Shown: positions 1-11,467, counted from the first letter of the stretch. The stretch is DNA of 64,000 nt from Methylomicrobium sp. (GCA_018333785.1 JAGXSU010000136.1:1-64000); one strand, 5' to 3'. Notes: generated by a model not told the origin, from the sequence alone. A program made the numbers and translations.

Positions 1-101
1 CTTCCACTACGACCGTCGGGCAATGTTTCGAAAACTTGCCTGATTCGCTCGATCAAGCGGGATTGTGTGAATTGTTCTTTTGGGTTAAATGGGTAAGCCA
101 T
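1..101 (-). CDS. N-terminal fragment of a probable transposase (cut by window edge)
   Basis: An open frame begins with ATG at 101 on the minus strand and runs off the left edge, giving 33 residues that start MAYPFNPKEQ and end near LPDGRSG. The short N-terminus resembles what I recall of one group of bacterial transposases (a helix followed by LPDGRSGKN), but no catalytic residue lies inside the window, so the family cannot be fixed. The repeat-rich, gene-free DNA just upstream fits the end of an insertion sequence. It could equally be an unrelated hypothetical gene. Confidence 0.35.
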   Translation of the reverse strand, partial: MAYPFNPKEQFTQSRLIERIRQVFETLPDGRSG

Positions 102-366
102 CGTCCGTGCAGGGATATGAAAAAATCACCACAGTTTACCAGCATTGGCTAAATTGAGAATTGCTGGATTTAAGCTGACTCTACCCAACTTTAAACTCAG
201 CCATATACTTAAACCAGTCAACAGAATAGGCACCAGCAAATAAACGAGGTAAGAAATGACGCTTGGTAGGACTTACCATAAGTTGGCACGGAGGTAAGAA
301 CTCACCTAAGGTGTAGACTTTTTGAACCAAAAAGATAGCCTGATTATAAAGATGCTTCAGCAATAA

Positions 367-466
367 CGTCTTTCCGGAAGGGATTGCCGGGGTCCAGGGC
401 ACAAGGAGGTGTTCGGCGCTCGCCACCCATGGTATCTGGATCTCGGCAATCCCTGCCCAGATGACG
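367..466. repeat. Imperfect inverted repeat built from a dispersed-repeat motif
   Basis: The left arm (about 367-398) reads CGTCTTTCCGGAAGGGATTG and onward. The reverse complement of the right arm (about 435-466) reads CGTCATCTGGGCAGGGATTG and onward, so the arms match at roughly three quarters of positions. Between them sits GCTCGCCACCCATGG (418-432), which closely matches GCTCGCCATCCATGG inside the MITE-like element at 47.1 kb. The segment therefore belongs to a family of short non-coding repeats present at least twice in this window. Confidence 0.55.
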
Positions 467-520
467 ATTATTGAGTCAGCTGATTAATAATTATAATCAG
501 GAAAGATAATGACCTATAGC

Positions 521-561
521 AATGTCGCGTTAAAGGTCAGCAGCAGGCGAAATGCGACATT
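521..561. repeat. Inverted repeat downstream of hsdS
   Basis: AATGTCGC at 521-528 pairs with GCGACATT at 554-561, with a 25-nt loop. A second nested pair lies nearby (GACCT 511-515, AGGTC 534-538). It begins three bases past the hsdS stop, so it could act as a 3'-end structure. There is no T-run, so a classical Rho-independent terminator is not supported, and it may instead be a mobile-element end. Confidence 0.4.
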
Positions 562-563
562 CA

Positions 564-1844
564 TTATTTAACTGTCACCTGCCCGTTCATTAGCATGGGG
601 AGAAGCCAGTCGCGTAATTCGATGAGATCACGACTCTCAAATGCTAACGTCATAATTTGGTCGTAAATAGGGTCAACTTTCTTGTAATACTCTTCGAGCA
701 AATAATCAGTTGGCAACACTATTGGGCTTTCATCAATAACACCCTTGTTAATATGCGGCTGTTGAGCCCCAGTTCTTAGTCCCATTAATCTAGGAACTTC
801 GCTGCAAAAATAAGGATAAATAAAAGAACTCTTCAAACGAGAACACTCTTTGATTCCGACTACCGATTGATTGGTTGCCGCATCAAACGCCAATATTGAC
901 GGCCTGATATAACGGACTATCGAAATAACCACTGTTCCCTTTGGCAAAAGGGTTGCAGCTGAATTCTCGAGACCCTTTTGCGTAATTTTCTGTTCGGAGC
1001 CGACCACTGGGAATGAGGCTGTTTCAGCAGAACTGAGCCATGGAATATCAGCATTTTCCCAGTAATCATCAACCTCAGTTGATGGCGTGCCTCCAAGTGC
1101 TGTTTTAGCAATTTTGCCAACAGTTGTTGCTTCCCACTCCTCAGGAATTTCCCGTTTAAGGATTGGGTTGTAGACCATTTTGCCGCCGGAAGATTTGTAG
1201 GGTTTGCCGTTGACGGCGGGCTTGCCTTGGGCGAAGTCTAAGGGAAAGTCGAACTGCACGAACCAGTAGTCGTACAAGGTCTTCGCCATCGCTTCCAGCT
1301 CGGTGTTGATGCGGTTGTTGAGTTCGATTTTTTGGTTCATCAAGAATAGAAAATCACCCGCTTTAACTTGATCATCGTATTCAGGAAGGAGTAGTTCCAA
1401 ATATGAGAATATTGCTTCGTTCAAACTAGCCCTGAGCGTCATCACCGCATTATTGGTCATTGTTTTCCTAAACAATTGGCTTCTCAGGTAAAAAGCCATA
1501 TATTTTGGGTAAGTGACTTTAGATTTAGTTGGTCGCAAGCGTTTCAAAAATCCGCTGAAAGTGGCATTCGGATAGTCTTTTATAGCAACAGAGCTCATCC
1601 CAAGTTCGTCAACGACTTCACTTGTACGTGTCAGAAAAATATCTCCGTTTTGAACAGAAAAAGTTTCCTGATCCTTTTCGCAGGTATTCATCAAGTCACT
1701 TAGCGTTTCTGGAACAAAGTAATTGTTAAAAACGGTGGAGAAAGACAAAAATGGTGAACCATGACCAGCCTGTTCTTTAGTCGATGATATTCCAGAAGCC
1801 ATCTCGTACAAATCAGTAAATCGGTACTCTTTTAGCTTACTCAT
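564..1844 (-). CDS. hsdS: Type I restriction-modification specificity subunit HsdS
   Basis: HsdS is the DNA-recognition subunit of a type I restriction-modification enzyme; it directs the HsdM2S methylase and the HsdR2M2S nuclease to a bipartite target. The 426-residue protein has the two-repeat plan of the family: a first target-recognition domain (about 1-150), a central helical spacer with the typical YDYWFVQFDFP and KREIPEEWE segments (about 190-240), a second recognition domain opening with GGTPST, and a closing helical segment near the C-terminus. I chose the ATG at 1844 because it overlaps the hsdM stop by 8 bases (ATGAGTAA); the frame continues upstream but those codons lie inside hsdM. 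It is the last gene of hsdRMS. The target sequence cannot be read from the protein by eye. Confidence 0.93.
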   Translation of the reverse strand: MSKLKEYRFTDLYEMASGISSTKEQAGHGSPFLSFSTVFNNYFVPETLSDLMNTCEKDQETFSVQNGDIFLTRTSEVVDELGMSSVAIKDYPNATFSGFLKRLRPTKSKVTYPKYMAFYLRSQLFRKTMTNNAVMTLRASLNEAIFSYLELLLPEYDDQVKAGDFLFLMNQKIELNNRINTELEAMAKTLYDYWFVQFDFPLDFAQGKPAVNGKPYKSSGGKMVYNPILKREIPEEWEATTVGKIAKTALGGTPSTEVDDYWENADIPWLSSAETASFPVVGSEQKITQKGLENSAATLLPKGTVVISIVRYIRPSILAFDAATNQSVVGIKECSRLKSSFIYPYFCSEVPRLMGLRTGAQQPHINKGVIDESPIVLPTDYLLEEYYKKVDPIYDQIMTLAFESRDLIELRDWLLPMLMNGQVTVK

Positions 1845-3474
1845 ACTTGAAACCCGCCAACTGCTTCTTAATCTCCATTTCCAACTCCCGAGACTGAGCA
1901 AATAAACTGTCCAAATTTTCAGTAAAACCTTTCATTTTGGCGGCAAACTCTTCAGGCGTAATATCAACATACTCAATCTTCACATCAAAATACTGACCGG
2001 CACTGAGCGAGTAATTCTTGGCGACGATTTCGTCGTAACCAAGCACCACCGAAAAATCCTCTTCCGCCTGCTTGGCATTAAACACGTCGATAATGCGCTG
2101 CTCTTCTTCCGAGCTGAGCACCGTTTTCTGGTTTTTGCCCTCTTTAACTTTCTGCCCCAGATTGGAAGCGTCGATCAACACGACTTTATCTTTATTGCCG
2201 GCGTCAATAAACAGAATGGAAACATTGGTACCGGTAGTCGCGAAGATATTACTGGGCATGGACACCACACCGGCCAGCATCTGGTGTTCGACCAGATGCC
2301 GACGAATACCTTTGTCGATGCCGGCTTGGGCAGTGATAAAGCCGGTCGGCACCACCACGGCCGCTTTGCCACCTGTATTAAGCGAGTAAATGATGTGCTG
2401 CAGGAACAATTGGTAAATTTCCATCTTGTCCGTGGCTTTGGCTTTGACCTTGGGTATGCCGGCAAAGAAGCGCTGCTGGTTGGCCTTGGTATCCAACTCG
2501 TCGCGGTAATCGCTGAAATCCAGCTTGAAGGGCGGGTTGGAAACGATGTAATCGAAACGTTTTAGCTCGCTGCCGTCCTTATGGTAAGGATGCAGCAAGG
2601 TGTTGCCCTGGATCACATGCGGAATGGAGTGCACCAGGTTATTAAGAATCAGGTTCAGGCGTAACAAATTGGAAGATTTTTGCGAGATATCCTGAGTGTA
2701 TATGCTGCAGCGGTTTTCGCCGATGGCGTGGGCCACATTCATCAGCAGCGTGCCGGAACCGGCGGAAGGATCGTAAACGCTGACGTTTTTGATCTGACCT
2801 TGCTGGGCTTTGGGCACCTGAATTTCCGCCATGATCCGCGCCACCGCATGCGGAGTAAAATATTCGGCATACTTGCCGCCGCTGTTGCTGTTGTAGTCCT
2901 TGATCAGGTATTCGAAGATCGTGGCGTAGAAGTCAAACTTCTGGGTGAAGATACGCTCGAAACTAAATTCCACCAGTTTGTTGATAATTGCGCGACAAAA
3001 ATTATCACGTTTGGAATCGTCGGCGATATAGTTACTGAGCCGATCGAACAGCACTACCTTGGCGCCGCCGTCGGTTTTGACCGCGAACACGTCATTGTTG
3101 CTAATGGCAATGTCCAACAGGGTATCGTCAAACAGCTTGGCGAAATCCGGCGCGTTTTGTTGGCTGAACAGGTAATTGATGAAATGGCTGGGTTTCAGGC
3201 GCGCGGTATCTGTGTCACCCAAGCGTCTTAGCAGTTTTTGGTACGCTTCCTCGGTAAGCTCGCTAAGCGCCACTTCCCAGTTTTGTGCTTCAGCGATAGC
3301 TGGCATTACTTTCTTTGCTTCAAAGGCAAATTTATCGTTCAGAAATTTGTACAGAAAGGTCTGGGTAATAATTTTAAATTCGTTACCATCGTTGCCTAAA
3401 CCGTACGCCGCGCAAATATTCTTGAGAGCATCAATCAGTTCTTTGGTTTTTTGTTGAAATTGCTGTTCTACCAT
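1837..3474 (-). CDS. hsdM: Type I restriction-modification DNA methyltransferase HsdM
   Basis: This is the adenine-N6 methyltransferase subunit, which protects host DNA and forms the core of the restriction complex. It has 545 residues, a normal length for the family. An N-terminal helical HsdM domain is followed by YFTP (about 205-208), the S-adenosylmethionine motif DPSAGSGT (about 235-242) and the catalytic NPPF motif (313-316), the last typical of N6-adenine methylases. Its start overlaps the hsdR end by 7 bases and its stop overlaps hsdS by 8, so the three genes are translationally coupled. All key motifs are intact, so the enzyme is probably active. Confidence 0.95.
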   Translation of the reverse strand: MVEQQFQQKTKELIDALKNICAAYGLGNDGNEFKIITQTFLYKFLNDKFAFEAKKVMPAIAEAQNWEVALSELTEEAYQKLLRRLGDTDTARLKPSHFINYLFSQQNAPDFAKLFDDTLLDIAISNNDVFAVKTDGGAKVVLFDRLSNYIADDSKRDNFCRAIINKLVEFSFERIFTQKFDFYATIFEYLIKDYNSNSGGKYAEYFTPHAVARIMAEIQVPKAQQGQIKNVSVYDPSAGSGTLLMNVAHAIGENRCSIYTQDISQKSSNLLRLNLILNNLVHSIPHVIQGNTLLHPYHKDGSELKRFDYIVSNPPFKLDFSDYRDELDTKANQQRFFAGIPKVKAKATDKMEIYQLFLQHIIYSLNTGGKAAVVVPTGFITAQAGIDKGIRRHLVEHQMLAGVVSMPSNIFATTGTNVSILFIDAGNKDKVVLIDASNLGQKVKEGKNQKTVLSSEEEQRIIDVFNAKQAEEDFSVVLGYDEIVAKNYSLSAGQYFDVKIEYVDITPEEFAAKMKGFTENLDSLFAQSRELEMEIKKQLAGFKYE

Positions 3475-6400
3475 GCTCTGTTTCCAGTTGTGAATTCGTT
3501 TACATACTCTGCTATCACGAGGTTAGTTAGGTAGTCACCTGCGTCGATAGATAAATTCATGGCATGATCGTCTTCGAAAATAGCAAAGACTTTTGCTCCA
3601 ACGTTACGAAAAAAATAATCTTGATTTTCTACTACTTGTGTATTTTTAAGCACTAATTCATCAGTTGAGTTTTTGACATCAGTTAAAGCGGCGAATAAAT
3701 TTCTTTCTGAATTGGAAATACAGAGCTCATTCAATCGCTTATGGATCCGAGTGTATTTAGCATCGCCGTGGTATTTCTGCCGCAGTTGGTTGTTCTGACG
3801 GTTCAGTTCTATGATGCGCTCATGGATTTTGTTCAACGCATCAATGTTGGCATTCATATCATCCTGCGTCACTTCGGAGAGGTTCTTTTTCTTGAACAGC
3901 CGCTCCAGTTCTTCCTTCAAGGTGACGAACTTAGGATCTTGCTGGTCGATATTGCTGGCCAGCGCTTCGCGGGTGCGGCGCAAGGTGTTTTTCAGCTTGT
4001 CGGCCAATACCAGCTCTTCTTCGCCGATTTTGATGAACTTGAAGATCACCTCTTCCAGCGCTACGTTCAGCAGATTAGTGGTGTCCGTGCCTTGTTCAAG
4101 AGTTTCCTTGAGATTGAGTAAATCCAAGTGGTTGCTCGTTTCCCGGTAGAGTTGATTGAGTTTTTGAAAATCCAGCGTTTCCAAAAAGCCGTATTCACCC
4201 TGCAAGCGGATCAGGTTGTACAGACTTTTGGCATCGGCCAAGGCTTTTTTCAAAGCCAGTACGGTTTCACGATCATGGATTTCATTGAGCTGCCGGGAAA
4301 ACACTTCGGCGTTTTCGATATCGAAACGGAACAATACATCCTTGATGTATTCGATTTCGGTAGCAATTTCTTCCCGGGATTTGAACAAGTGGGAGTAATG
4401 CTCCATCTCGTCGCCGAGTTCGGCTTGCAATTCGTCGAAATAGGCTTTGTTGGTAGCATCGAACTCCTTACTGATGTCGGCAAAGTCCACAACGTAGCCG
4501 TAGCGAAAGTCTTTGTAGGTGCGATTGACCCGCGTCAAGGCTTGTAAAAGGTTGTGTTTGCGTATTACACGTCCCAGGTAGAGTTTCTTCAGGCGCTTGG
4601 CATCAAAGCCTGTCAGCAGCATGTTATACACGAATAAGAAGTCGATCTTGCCCGCCTTGAAGTCTTCCACCCAGACCTTGCGTTCTTCCTTGCTGCCAAC
4701 ATCGTGCAGAATCAAAGCTGCCGATCTGACTTTGTTGTCTTGTTTGTGTTTGACACGATAAATGCCCGTCTCTTCTGCCGCCAGTTTTAGCCTGGTAAAT
4801 TTCGGGTCATTGGCAGCTGCTTCTGCCGAAATAGGGCCTTTTGCGTATTGGGCATTGAATAGCTCGAACAATTGCCGAGCTTGTTCTGCACTGTCGCAAA
4901 TCACCATACCACCGATACTGGCATCATTTAAAGCGCCCCGGCTTTTTTCGAAGTCGGTAACGATGTAATCGAGCATTGGTTCAACGAAAGCGGGATGGGC
5001 GTAAACCAGTTTCCTGTCAACGTCGCCTTGCAATACTTCCGCTTCCGCCAGCGCCTGTTGCAGGGCAATTTTATAGTGGGTGGCAATCTCTTCCCGAATC
5101 AATCGCAAGGTGTAACCGTCGGCAATCGAGGCGTTGTAGTAATACTTGTGAATGTAGTCGCCGAACAAGGTGCGCGAGTTGTAATCGTCGCCCAGCAGCG
5201 GTGTGCCCGTCAGGCCTATTTTGACCGCATTGCGATCGGACTGATCCAGATTGGCCAGGAAGCTGCCTTTAGGATTGTAGCTGCGGTGTACTTCGTCCAG
5301 AAAGTAAACCCGCTGAATGGTTACGTCGTAATCCTGAGTCGAAACCACATCCGGGTCATCCTTGAATTTTTGAATATTGACGACTGTAATTTCAGGCTTG
5401 CCGGAATGGTTGTGAATGACTTGTGTCGCTTTGATGTCCCGGCTGAAGGCTTCGCGCGAGTTGATGGTATGCACGGTCAAACCGCGACTGGTAAATTCCC
5501 GGTGCGCTTGTGTCAGCAGATCAATCCGATCGACGATGAAATAGAACTTGGGAACGATTTGCTTTTGTTGAAAGTAATCAGTCAAAAAACGCACATTGAA
5601 GTAGGCCAAAGCTGTTTTACCGCTGCCTTGGGTGTGCCAAATGATGCCTTTTTTAATCCCGTCGTTAAGTTTACGCTCGATGGCTTTGGTGGCGAATAAC
5701 TGCGGGTAACGCATGACGTGTTTGTGTACGCCTTCGTTTTCATGCGCATAGACCAAGGCATAGCGCAGCATGAAAGCCAGTCGCTCACGGCTTAGCAACG
5801 AGGTGCAAATGCGATTGGTCGGCCGGTTGGGGTCTTTGTTGGTGATAAATTCGGGATTACTGTGGATGACTTCAAGGTTATTGTCTTTCAAGACGTTGAG
5901 TTCCATCTCGTCTGAGATGGGCTTGAGCAATGCTGTTAAGTTCAACTGTTCTTCTTCGCGGAAGTAGTTGAATTTGGCCTTCTGATAAGAAGGAGTGGCA
6001 TAAAATGCACCCTGAACCGGTAGGACATCGGCGTCGTCATACTCCATGTTGTTGGAGAAGATCATCAACTGGGTGATGTTTGCAAAGCGTTTGAATTTAG
6101 GGTTTTGGAACCGTTTATTGATACGGCCTCGTTCCGCCACTATACCTTCACGGTTATTTGGTTTTTTAACCTCAATGAATACCAAAGGCATGCCGTTGAT
6201 TAGCAAGGTGATGTCAGGTCGAAACTCTTCATCACCGTTTTGGTAGGTCAGTTCGGTCACGACATGAAAGTCATTGTTGTTGAAGTTCTCGAAGTCGATC
6301 AGCCTGATACCGGAACGGTCCGTAAGCTTGTTGTAGAAAGTTTGACCAAGATCATCGTTGTCTAAAGCGAGTTTCACATCTACCCACATACGATCAACAT

Positions 6401-6572
6401 CGGCATCGGCTACGCCAGGATTGATCTTGCTGATTGCGGATTTAAACAAATCGGGAAAGAGGTTGGATTCCAAATCCCATCGCTGTTCCTTCAGCGATAA
6501 GTATTGGTACCCGAGGCGAACCAAATGCATGATGACTGGAATCTTGACGCGCGTATCTTCAGTGAACTTCAT
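3468..6572 (-). CDS. hsdR: Type I restriction endonuclease subunit HsdR
   Basis: This is the motor and nuclease subunit of the type I system; it translocates DNA using ATP and cuts at a distance from unmethylated sites. At 1034 residues it is of usual length. A PD-(D/E)XK-type nuclease core is visible near the N-terminus (D120, then E134-V-K136), followed by superfamily-2 helicase motifs: Walker A TQGSGKT (314-320), DEVH (426-429) and GLTGTP (453-458). The C-terminus is rich in charged helices. An AAGGA ribosome-binding site lies about 5 bases before the ATG. It is first in the hsdRMS operon. The sequence looks intact. Confidence 0.95.
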   Translation of the reverse strand: MKFTEDTRVKIPVIMHLVRLGYQYLSLKEQRWDLESNLFPDLFKSAISKINPGVADADVDRMWVDVKLALDNDDLGQTFYNKLTDRSGIRLIDFENFNNNDFHVVTELTYQNGDEEFRPDITLLINGMPLVFIEVKKPNNREGIVAERGRINKRFQNPKFKRFANITQLMIFSNNMEYDDADVLPVQGAFYATPSYQKAKFNYFREEEQLNLTALLKPISDEMELNVLKDNNLEVIHSNPEFITNKDPNRPTNRICTSLLSRERLAFMLRYALVYAHENEGVHKHVMRYPQLFATKAIERKLNDGIKKGIIWHTQGSGKTALAYFNVRFLTDYFQQKQIVPKFYFIVDRIDLLTQAHREFTSRGLTVHTINSREAFSRDIKATQVIHNHSGKPEITVVNIQKFKDDPDVVSTQDYDVTIQRVYFLDEVHRSYNPKGSFLANLDQSDRNAVKIGLTGTPLLGDDYNSRTLFGDYIHKYYYNASIADGYTLRLIREEIATHYKIALQQALAEAEVLQGDVDRKLVYAHPAFVEPMLDYIVTDFEKSRGALNDASIGGMVICDSAEQARQLFELFNAQYAKGPISAEAAANDPKFTRLKLAAEETGIYRVKHKQDNKVRSAALILHDVGSKEERKVWVEDFKAGKIDFLFVYNMLLTGFDAKRLKKLYLGRVIRKHNLLQALTRVNRTYKDFRYGYVVDFADISKEFDATNKAYFDELQAELGDEMEHYSHLFKSREEIATEIEYIKDVLFRFDIENAEVFSRQLNEIHDRETVLALKKALADAKSLYNLIRLQGEYGFLETLDFQKLNQLYRETSNHLDLLNLKETLEQGTDTTNLLNVALEEVIFKFIKIGEEELVLADKLKNTLRRTREALASNIDQQDPKFVTLKEELERLFKKKNLSEVTQDDMNANIDALNKIHERIIELNRQNNQLRQKYHGDAKYTRIHKRLNELCISNSERNLFAALTDVKNSTDELVLKNTQVVENQDYFFRNVGAKVFAIFEDDHAMNLSIDAGDYLTNLVIAEYVNEFTTGNRAW

Positions 6573-6625
6573 GTAATCCTTTATAAGAAAGTTAAGTCTG
6601 CTAACCAGCGCCGACTACTTCAGAT

Positions 6626-6648
6626 GTGGTCGGCAATTTACCGACCAC
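6626..6648. repeat. Hairpin between hsdR and gyrB
   Basis: GTGGTCGG (6626-6633) and CCGACCAC (6641-6648) form a perfect 8-bp stem with a 7-nt loop. It lies after the gyrB stop and before hsdR on the same strand. No T-run follows on either strand, so it is not a standard terminator. It could be a gyrB 3' structure or an operator for the hsd promoter, which must lie in this 125-bp gap. Confidence 0.45.
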
Positions 6649-6697
6649 TTCAAAACACATTCAATTACATTATGAATCTGACATGACAATTTATTTA

Positions 6698-9115
<2,418 letters not shown>

Positions 9116-9135
9116 TTACACTTTTATTATTGTAA

Positions 9136-9151
9136 TGTTTCACGTGAAACT
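9136..9151. promoter_or_regulatory. parS-like chromosome partition site 1
   Basis: The sequence TGTTTCACGTGAAACT matches the conserved ParB-binding site TGTTTCACGTGAAACA at 15 of 16 positions, and its inner 14 bases are a perfect palindrome. It overlaps the last codons and stop of recF and lies in the recF-gyrB gap. Position near the replication origin is where chromosomal parS sites are normally found. parA and parB are not in this window. Confidence 0.85.
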
Positions 9152-10228
9152 ATTAACTTCATCAATTTCACCCTGTTCCACATGGAACATTTTGAAATTA
9201 TTAAGTCCGCTAATGTCACCAAATTCATTAACTTCAGAGGCAGTTAGAAAAACTTGAAAACTAAGTTGCGAGAGATAGCTAAGTAATTTATTTCTATTCA
9301 CCCAATCTAATTCAGCAGTGAAATCATCGATTAAAATACAGCCATTATTATTATGCTCCATAACCATAAGTTTAATTTGGGCCAGTTTAAGTGCCAAAAC
9401 AATACACTTTAGTTGCCCCCTTGAAACATAGTCCTTCGCCAAGCGTTGACCGATCATCAAAAGCAAATCAGACCGGTGAGGACCGCTATGAGTAAAACCA
9501 TAGCGTATATCTTTATCAAGATCATTATTAAGATTCGATAAGAAACCTTTACTTTTATCCCAACCTAATTGAAACGAAAAGGTTAAATCATCAAGTGGAA
9601 TAAATTGAGTTAAAACATCTTTAAAAACAGGCAATAAACTATGAACATAAAGTTGTCTATGATCGTTTACGATAGTGCCGTAATTAACTAATTCATTATT
9701 CCATATCTCCAATTGCTTGAAGCTTCTCGTTTTTAACAAAGCATTTCGCTGTTGCAAAGCACGCTTGTAGTTTCGCCAAGCGATTAGAAAATGTTCATTC
9801 CTATTGAAAATACCCCAGTCAATAAACTCTCTTCTGATTTGCGCTCCAGCATCCAGCAAACGATAACTTTTAGGATCAATTAACAAAATAGGTAAGGAAT
9901 AAGCCAGAAGATCTCTAGATTGCTGAGATTGATGATTAATTCGTATCTCGCTGGATTTTCCGTCCAGTTGTATGCCTAATTGACAACTAATACCGTTTTT
10001 TAATAAAACGCTTCCGCTTACGGTAAGTTGACTTTCATCGTGTTTGATTACGTGCCTAATTGTTGAAGTCCTATATGACCGGGCACGACCCAGCAGAAAA
10101 ATAGCTTCAAGTAACGCACTTTTACCACCTGCATTTTTGCCAAATATCAGATTAAGGCCAGGTGAAGGTATCAGTGTGGCTTTTTGAATGTTTCTAACGT
10201 TGTAAATAGTGAGTTTCTGTAAACTCAT
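9140..10228 (-). CDS. recF: DNA replication and repair protein RecF
   Basis: RecF is an SMC-like ATPase that loads RecA at gapped DNA with RecO and RecR and helps forks restart. It has 362 residues, typical length. Walker A is GKNAGGKS (30-37), and the Walker B and signature regions near the C-terminus include GPHRSD, SRGQLK and LIDDFTAELD. It lies between dnaN (19-bp gap) and gyrB (27-bp gap). The last 30 or so codons, including KMFHVEQG and NSFT, double as two parS-like palindromes. This constrains the RecF C-terminus in an unusual way. Confidence 0.95.
   Translation of the reverse strand: MSLQKLTIYNVRNIQKATLIPSPGLNLIFGKNAGGKSALLEAIFLLGRARSYRTSTIRHVIKHDESQLTVSGSVLLKNGISCQLGIQLDGKSSEIRINHQSQQSRDLLAYSLPILLIDPKSYRLLDAGAQIRREFIDWGIFNRNEHFLIAWRNYKRALQQRNALLKTRSFKQLEIWNNELVNYGTIVNDHRQLYVHSLLPVFKDVLTQFIPLDDLTFSFQLGWDKSKGFLSNLNNDLDKDIRYGFTHSGPHRSDLLLMIGQRLAKDYVSRGQLKCIVLALKLAQIKLMVMEHNNNGCILIDDFTAELDWVNRNKLLSYLSQLSFQVFLTASEVNEFGDISGLNNFKMFHVEQGEIDEVNSFT
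9174..9189. promoter_or_regulatory. parS-like chromosome partition site 2
   Basis: TGTTCCACATGGAACA differs at one position from the variant TGTTCCACGTGGAACA and at three from TGTTTCACGTGAAACA. It lies 38 bp, centre to centre, from site 1, inside the recF codons for MFHVEQ. A chance match is possible because FHVE is also a common RecF C-terminal motif, but a paired arrangement with site 1 supports a real site. Confidence 0.65.
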
Positions 10229-10247
10229 AAATTACAAACCTATTCAC

Positions 10248-11348
10248 TTAGAGGCGCATAGGCATAACTATGTATCGATAAGGCTGAGCTACCGGTTCTT
10301 CGAAAATGCAACTACTTAAGTTGCTTGCTATAGAAATAACAGCTAATTCAGAATCCATATTACTTACTGCATCGAGTAAATATTGCGCATTAAAAGAAAT
10401 GGTTAGCTCATCTTGATATTCAATAAATAATTCTTCTTCTGCCTCTTCGTGCTCTGGGTTATGCGCTGTAATTTTTAAACTGTTAGGCGAAATATCTAAA
10501 GAAATCCCTTTAAATTTTTCATTCGACAAAATAGCAACACGGGTTAGCGCATCTTTAAGAATTTGCCTTTGAACATAAATGGGATTACGAAAATCCTGAA
10601 GAAATACTTTATTAAAGTCAGGGTAACGTGCATCGACCAATTTTGCAGAAAAGATAATATTTTTTATGGCTACTTTAATATTATTCGAAGAAAATTGTAC
10701 TAATAGATCCGTTTCAGGATCATCCAGTAGACGCAACAATTCCATTACGCCTTTTCTAGGAATGATTATTCTTGCCTCATATCCGGTGGGTGACTGTAAT
10801 TCATTTTCATAAACAGATAAACGATGCCCATCTGAAGCAACCATCCGAATTTTAGAATTAGAAATATTAAGCATCAAACCATTCAAGTAATAACGCACAT
10901 CTTGATTAGCCATACAAAAAACAGTCTTTTCCAAAGCCACTTTTAGCAGGCCGGCATTGATATCAAATTGATTTTCAAGAGGGGTTTCAGAAAACTCAGG
11001 ATAATTTTCTGCGGGCAAAGTACTTAACGAAAACCGGCTTCGCCCAGAAAGAACTTTCATTTTGTCATTTGAAAGCTCAAATTTTATCTCAGCCTGACTA
11101 GGTAATAAGCGACAAATATCCAATAACTTACGGGCGGGAATTGTTGTTTCGCCAGGGTCTGTCGAAATATCAATTTTTATATTTGCCATAATTTGAATTT
11201 CGAGATCCGTTCCTACCAATTCGAGATTATCAGCTGTTAATTTCATAAACACATTTGACAGAATTGGCATGGTCTGTCTTTTTTCAATAACACTGACAAT
11301 TTGCTGCAATGGAATAAGTAGTTGCTCTCTATTAATAATAAATTTCAT
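10248..11348 (-). CDS. dnaN: DNA polymerase III sliding clamp (beta subunit)
   Basis: DnaN forms the ring that tethers DNA polymerase III and many repair enzymes to DNA. The 366-residue protein starts MKFIINREQL and has the three-fold clamp layout, with conserved segments such as LPILSN-like MPILSNV (28-34), the SDGHRL motif, and the C-terminal PMRL that closes the protein-binding pocket. It is the second gene of the dnaA operon, with a 187-bp gap after dnaA. Confidence 0.97.
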   Translation of the reverse strand: MKFIINREQLLIPLQQIVSVIEKRQTMPILSNVFMKLTADNLELVGTDLEIQIMANIKIDISTDPGETTIPARKLLDICRLLPSQAEIKFELSNDKMKVLSGRSRFSLSTLPAENYPEFSETPLENQFDINAGLLKVALEKTVFCMANQDVRYYLNGLMLNISNSKIRMVASDGHRLSVYENELQSPTGYEARIIIPRKGVMELLRLLDDPETDLLVQFSSNNIKVAIKNIIFSAKLVDARYPDFNKVFLQDFRNPIYVQRQILKDALTRVAILSNEKFKGISLDISPNSLKITAHNPEHEEAEEELFIEYQDELTISFNAQYLLDAVSNMDSELAVISIASNLSSCIFEEPVAQPYRYIVMPMRL

Positions 11349-11458
11349 ATTCTTAAAATATTTTATTATTACTATTAAACCATTGAATTTCTGTTAATAA
11401 TCTCATATTATCTTTTATAATCAATAGTTTACGTAACTTTATAAGTTGTATAAAACCC

Positions 11459-11467
11459 TGTGGATAA
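11459..11467 (-). promoter_or_regulatory. DnaA box in the dnaA-dnaN gap
   Basis: TGTGGATAA is the complement of TTATCCACA, a perfect high-affinity DnaA box. It is the only perfect box I see in the 187-bp gap between dnaA and dnaN (11349-11535), which is otherwise AT-rich. A lone box suits control of dnaN/recF/gyrB transcription or DnaA titration better than an origin. Confidence 0.65.

Larger units (their letters stand above)
102..563. other. 462-bp gene-free spacer with repeats
   Basis: The spacer lies between the probable transposase start and the end of hsdS. It holds two separate inverted-repeat structures, at 367-466 and 521-561. A small inverted repeat (CCAGCA at 139-144, TGCTGG at 162-167) lies close to the transposase start and may mark the insertion-sequence end. 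An 81-codon open frame (426 to 181, minus strand) starts inside the 367-466 repeat and resembles nothing I know, so I do not call it a gene. Confidence 0.6.

Noticed and set aside
181-426. 81-codon open frame on the minus strand
   Set aside because: Its first codons fall inside the inverted repeat, no family is recognisable, and no ribosome-binding site is seen.
2680-3231. 183-codon plus-strand frame opposite hsdM
   Set aside because: It is fully antisense to conserved HsdM motifs and shows no family features; likewise the other long antisense frames over hsdR, tonB and tgt.
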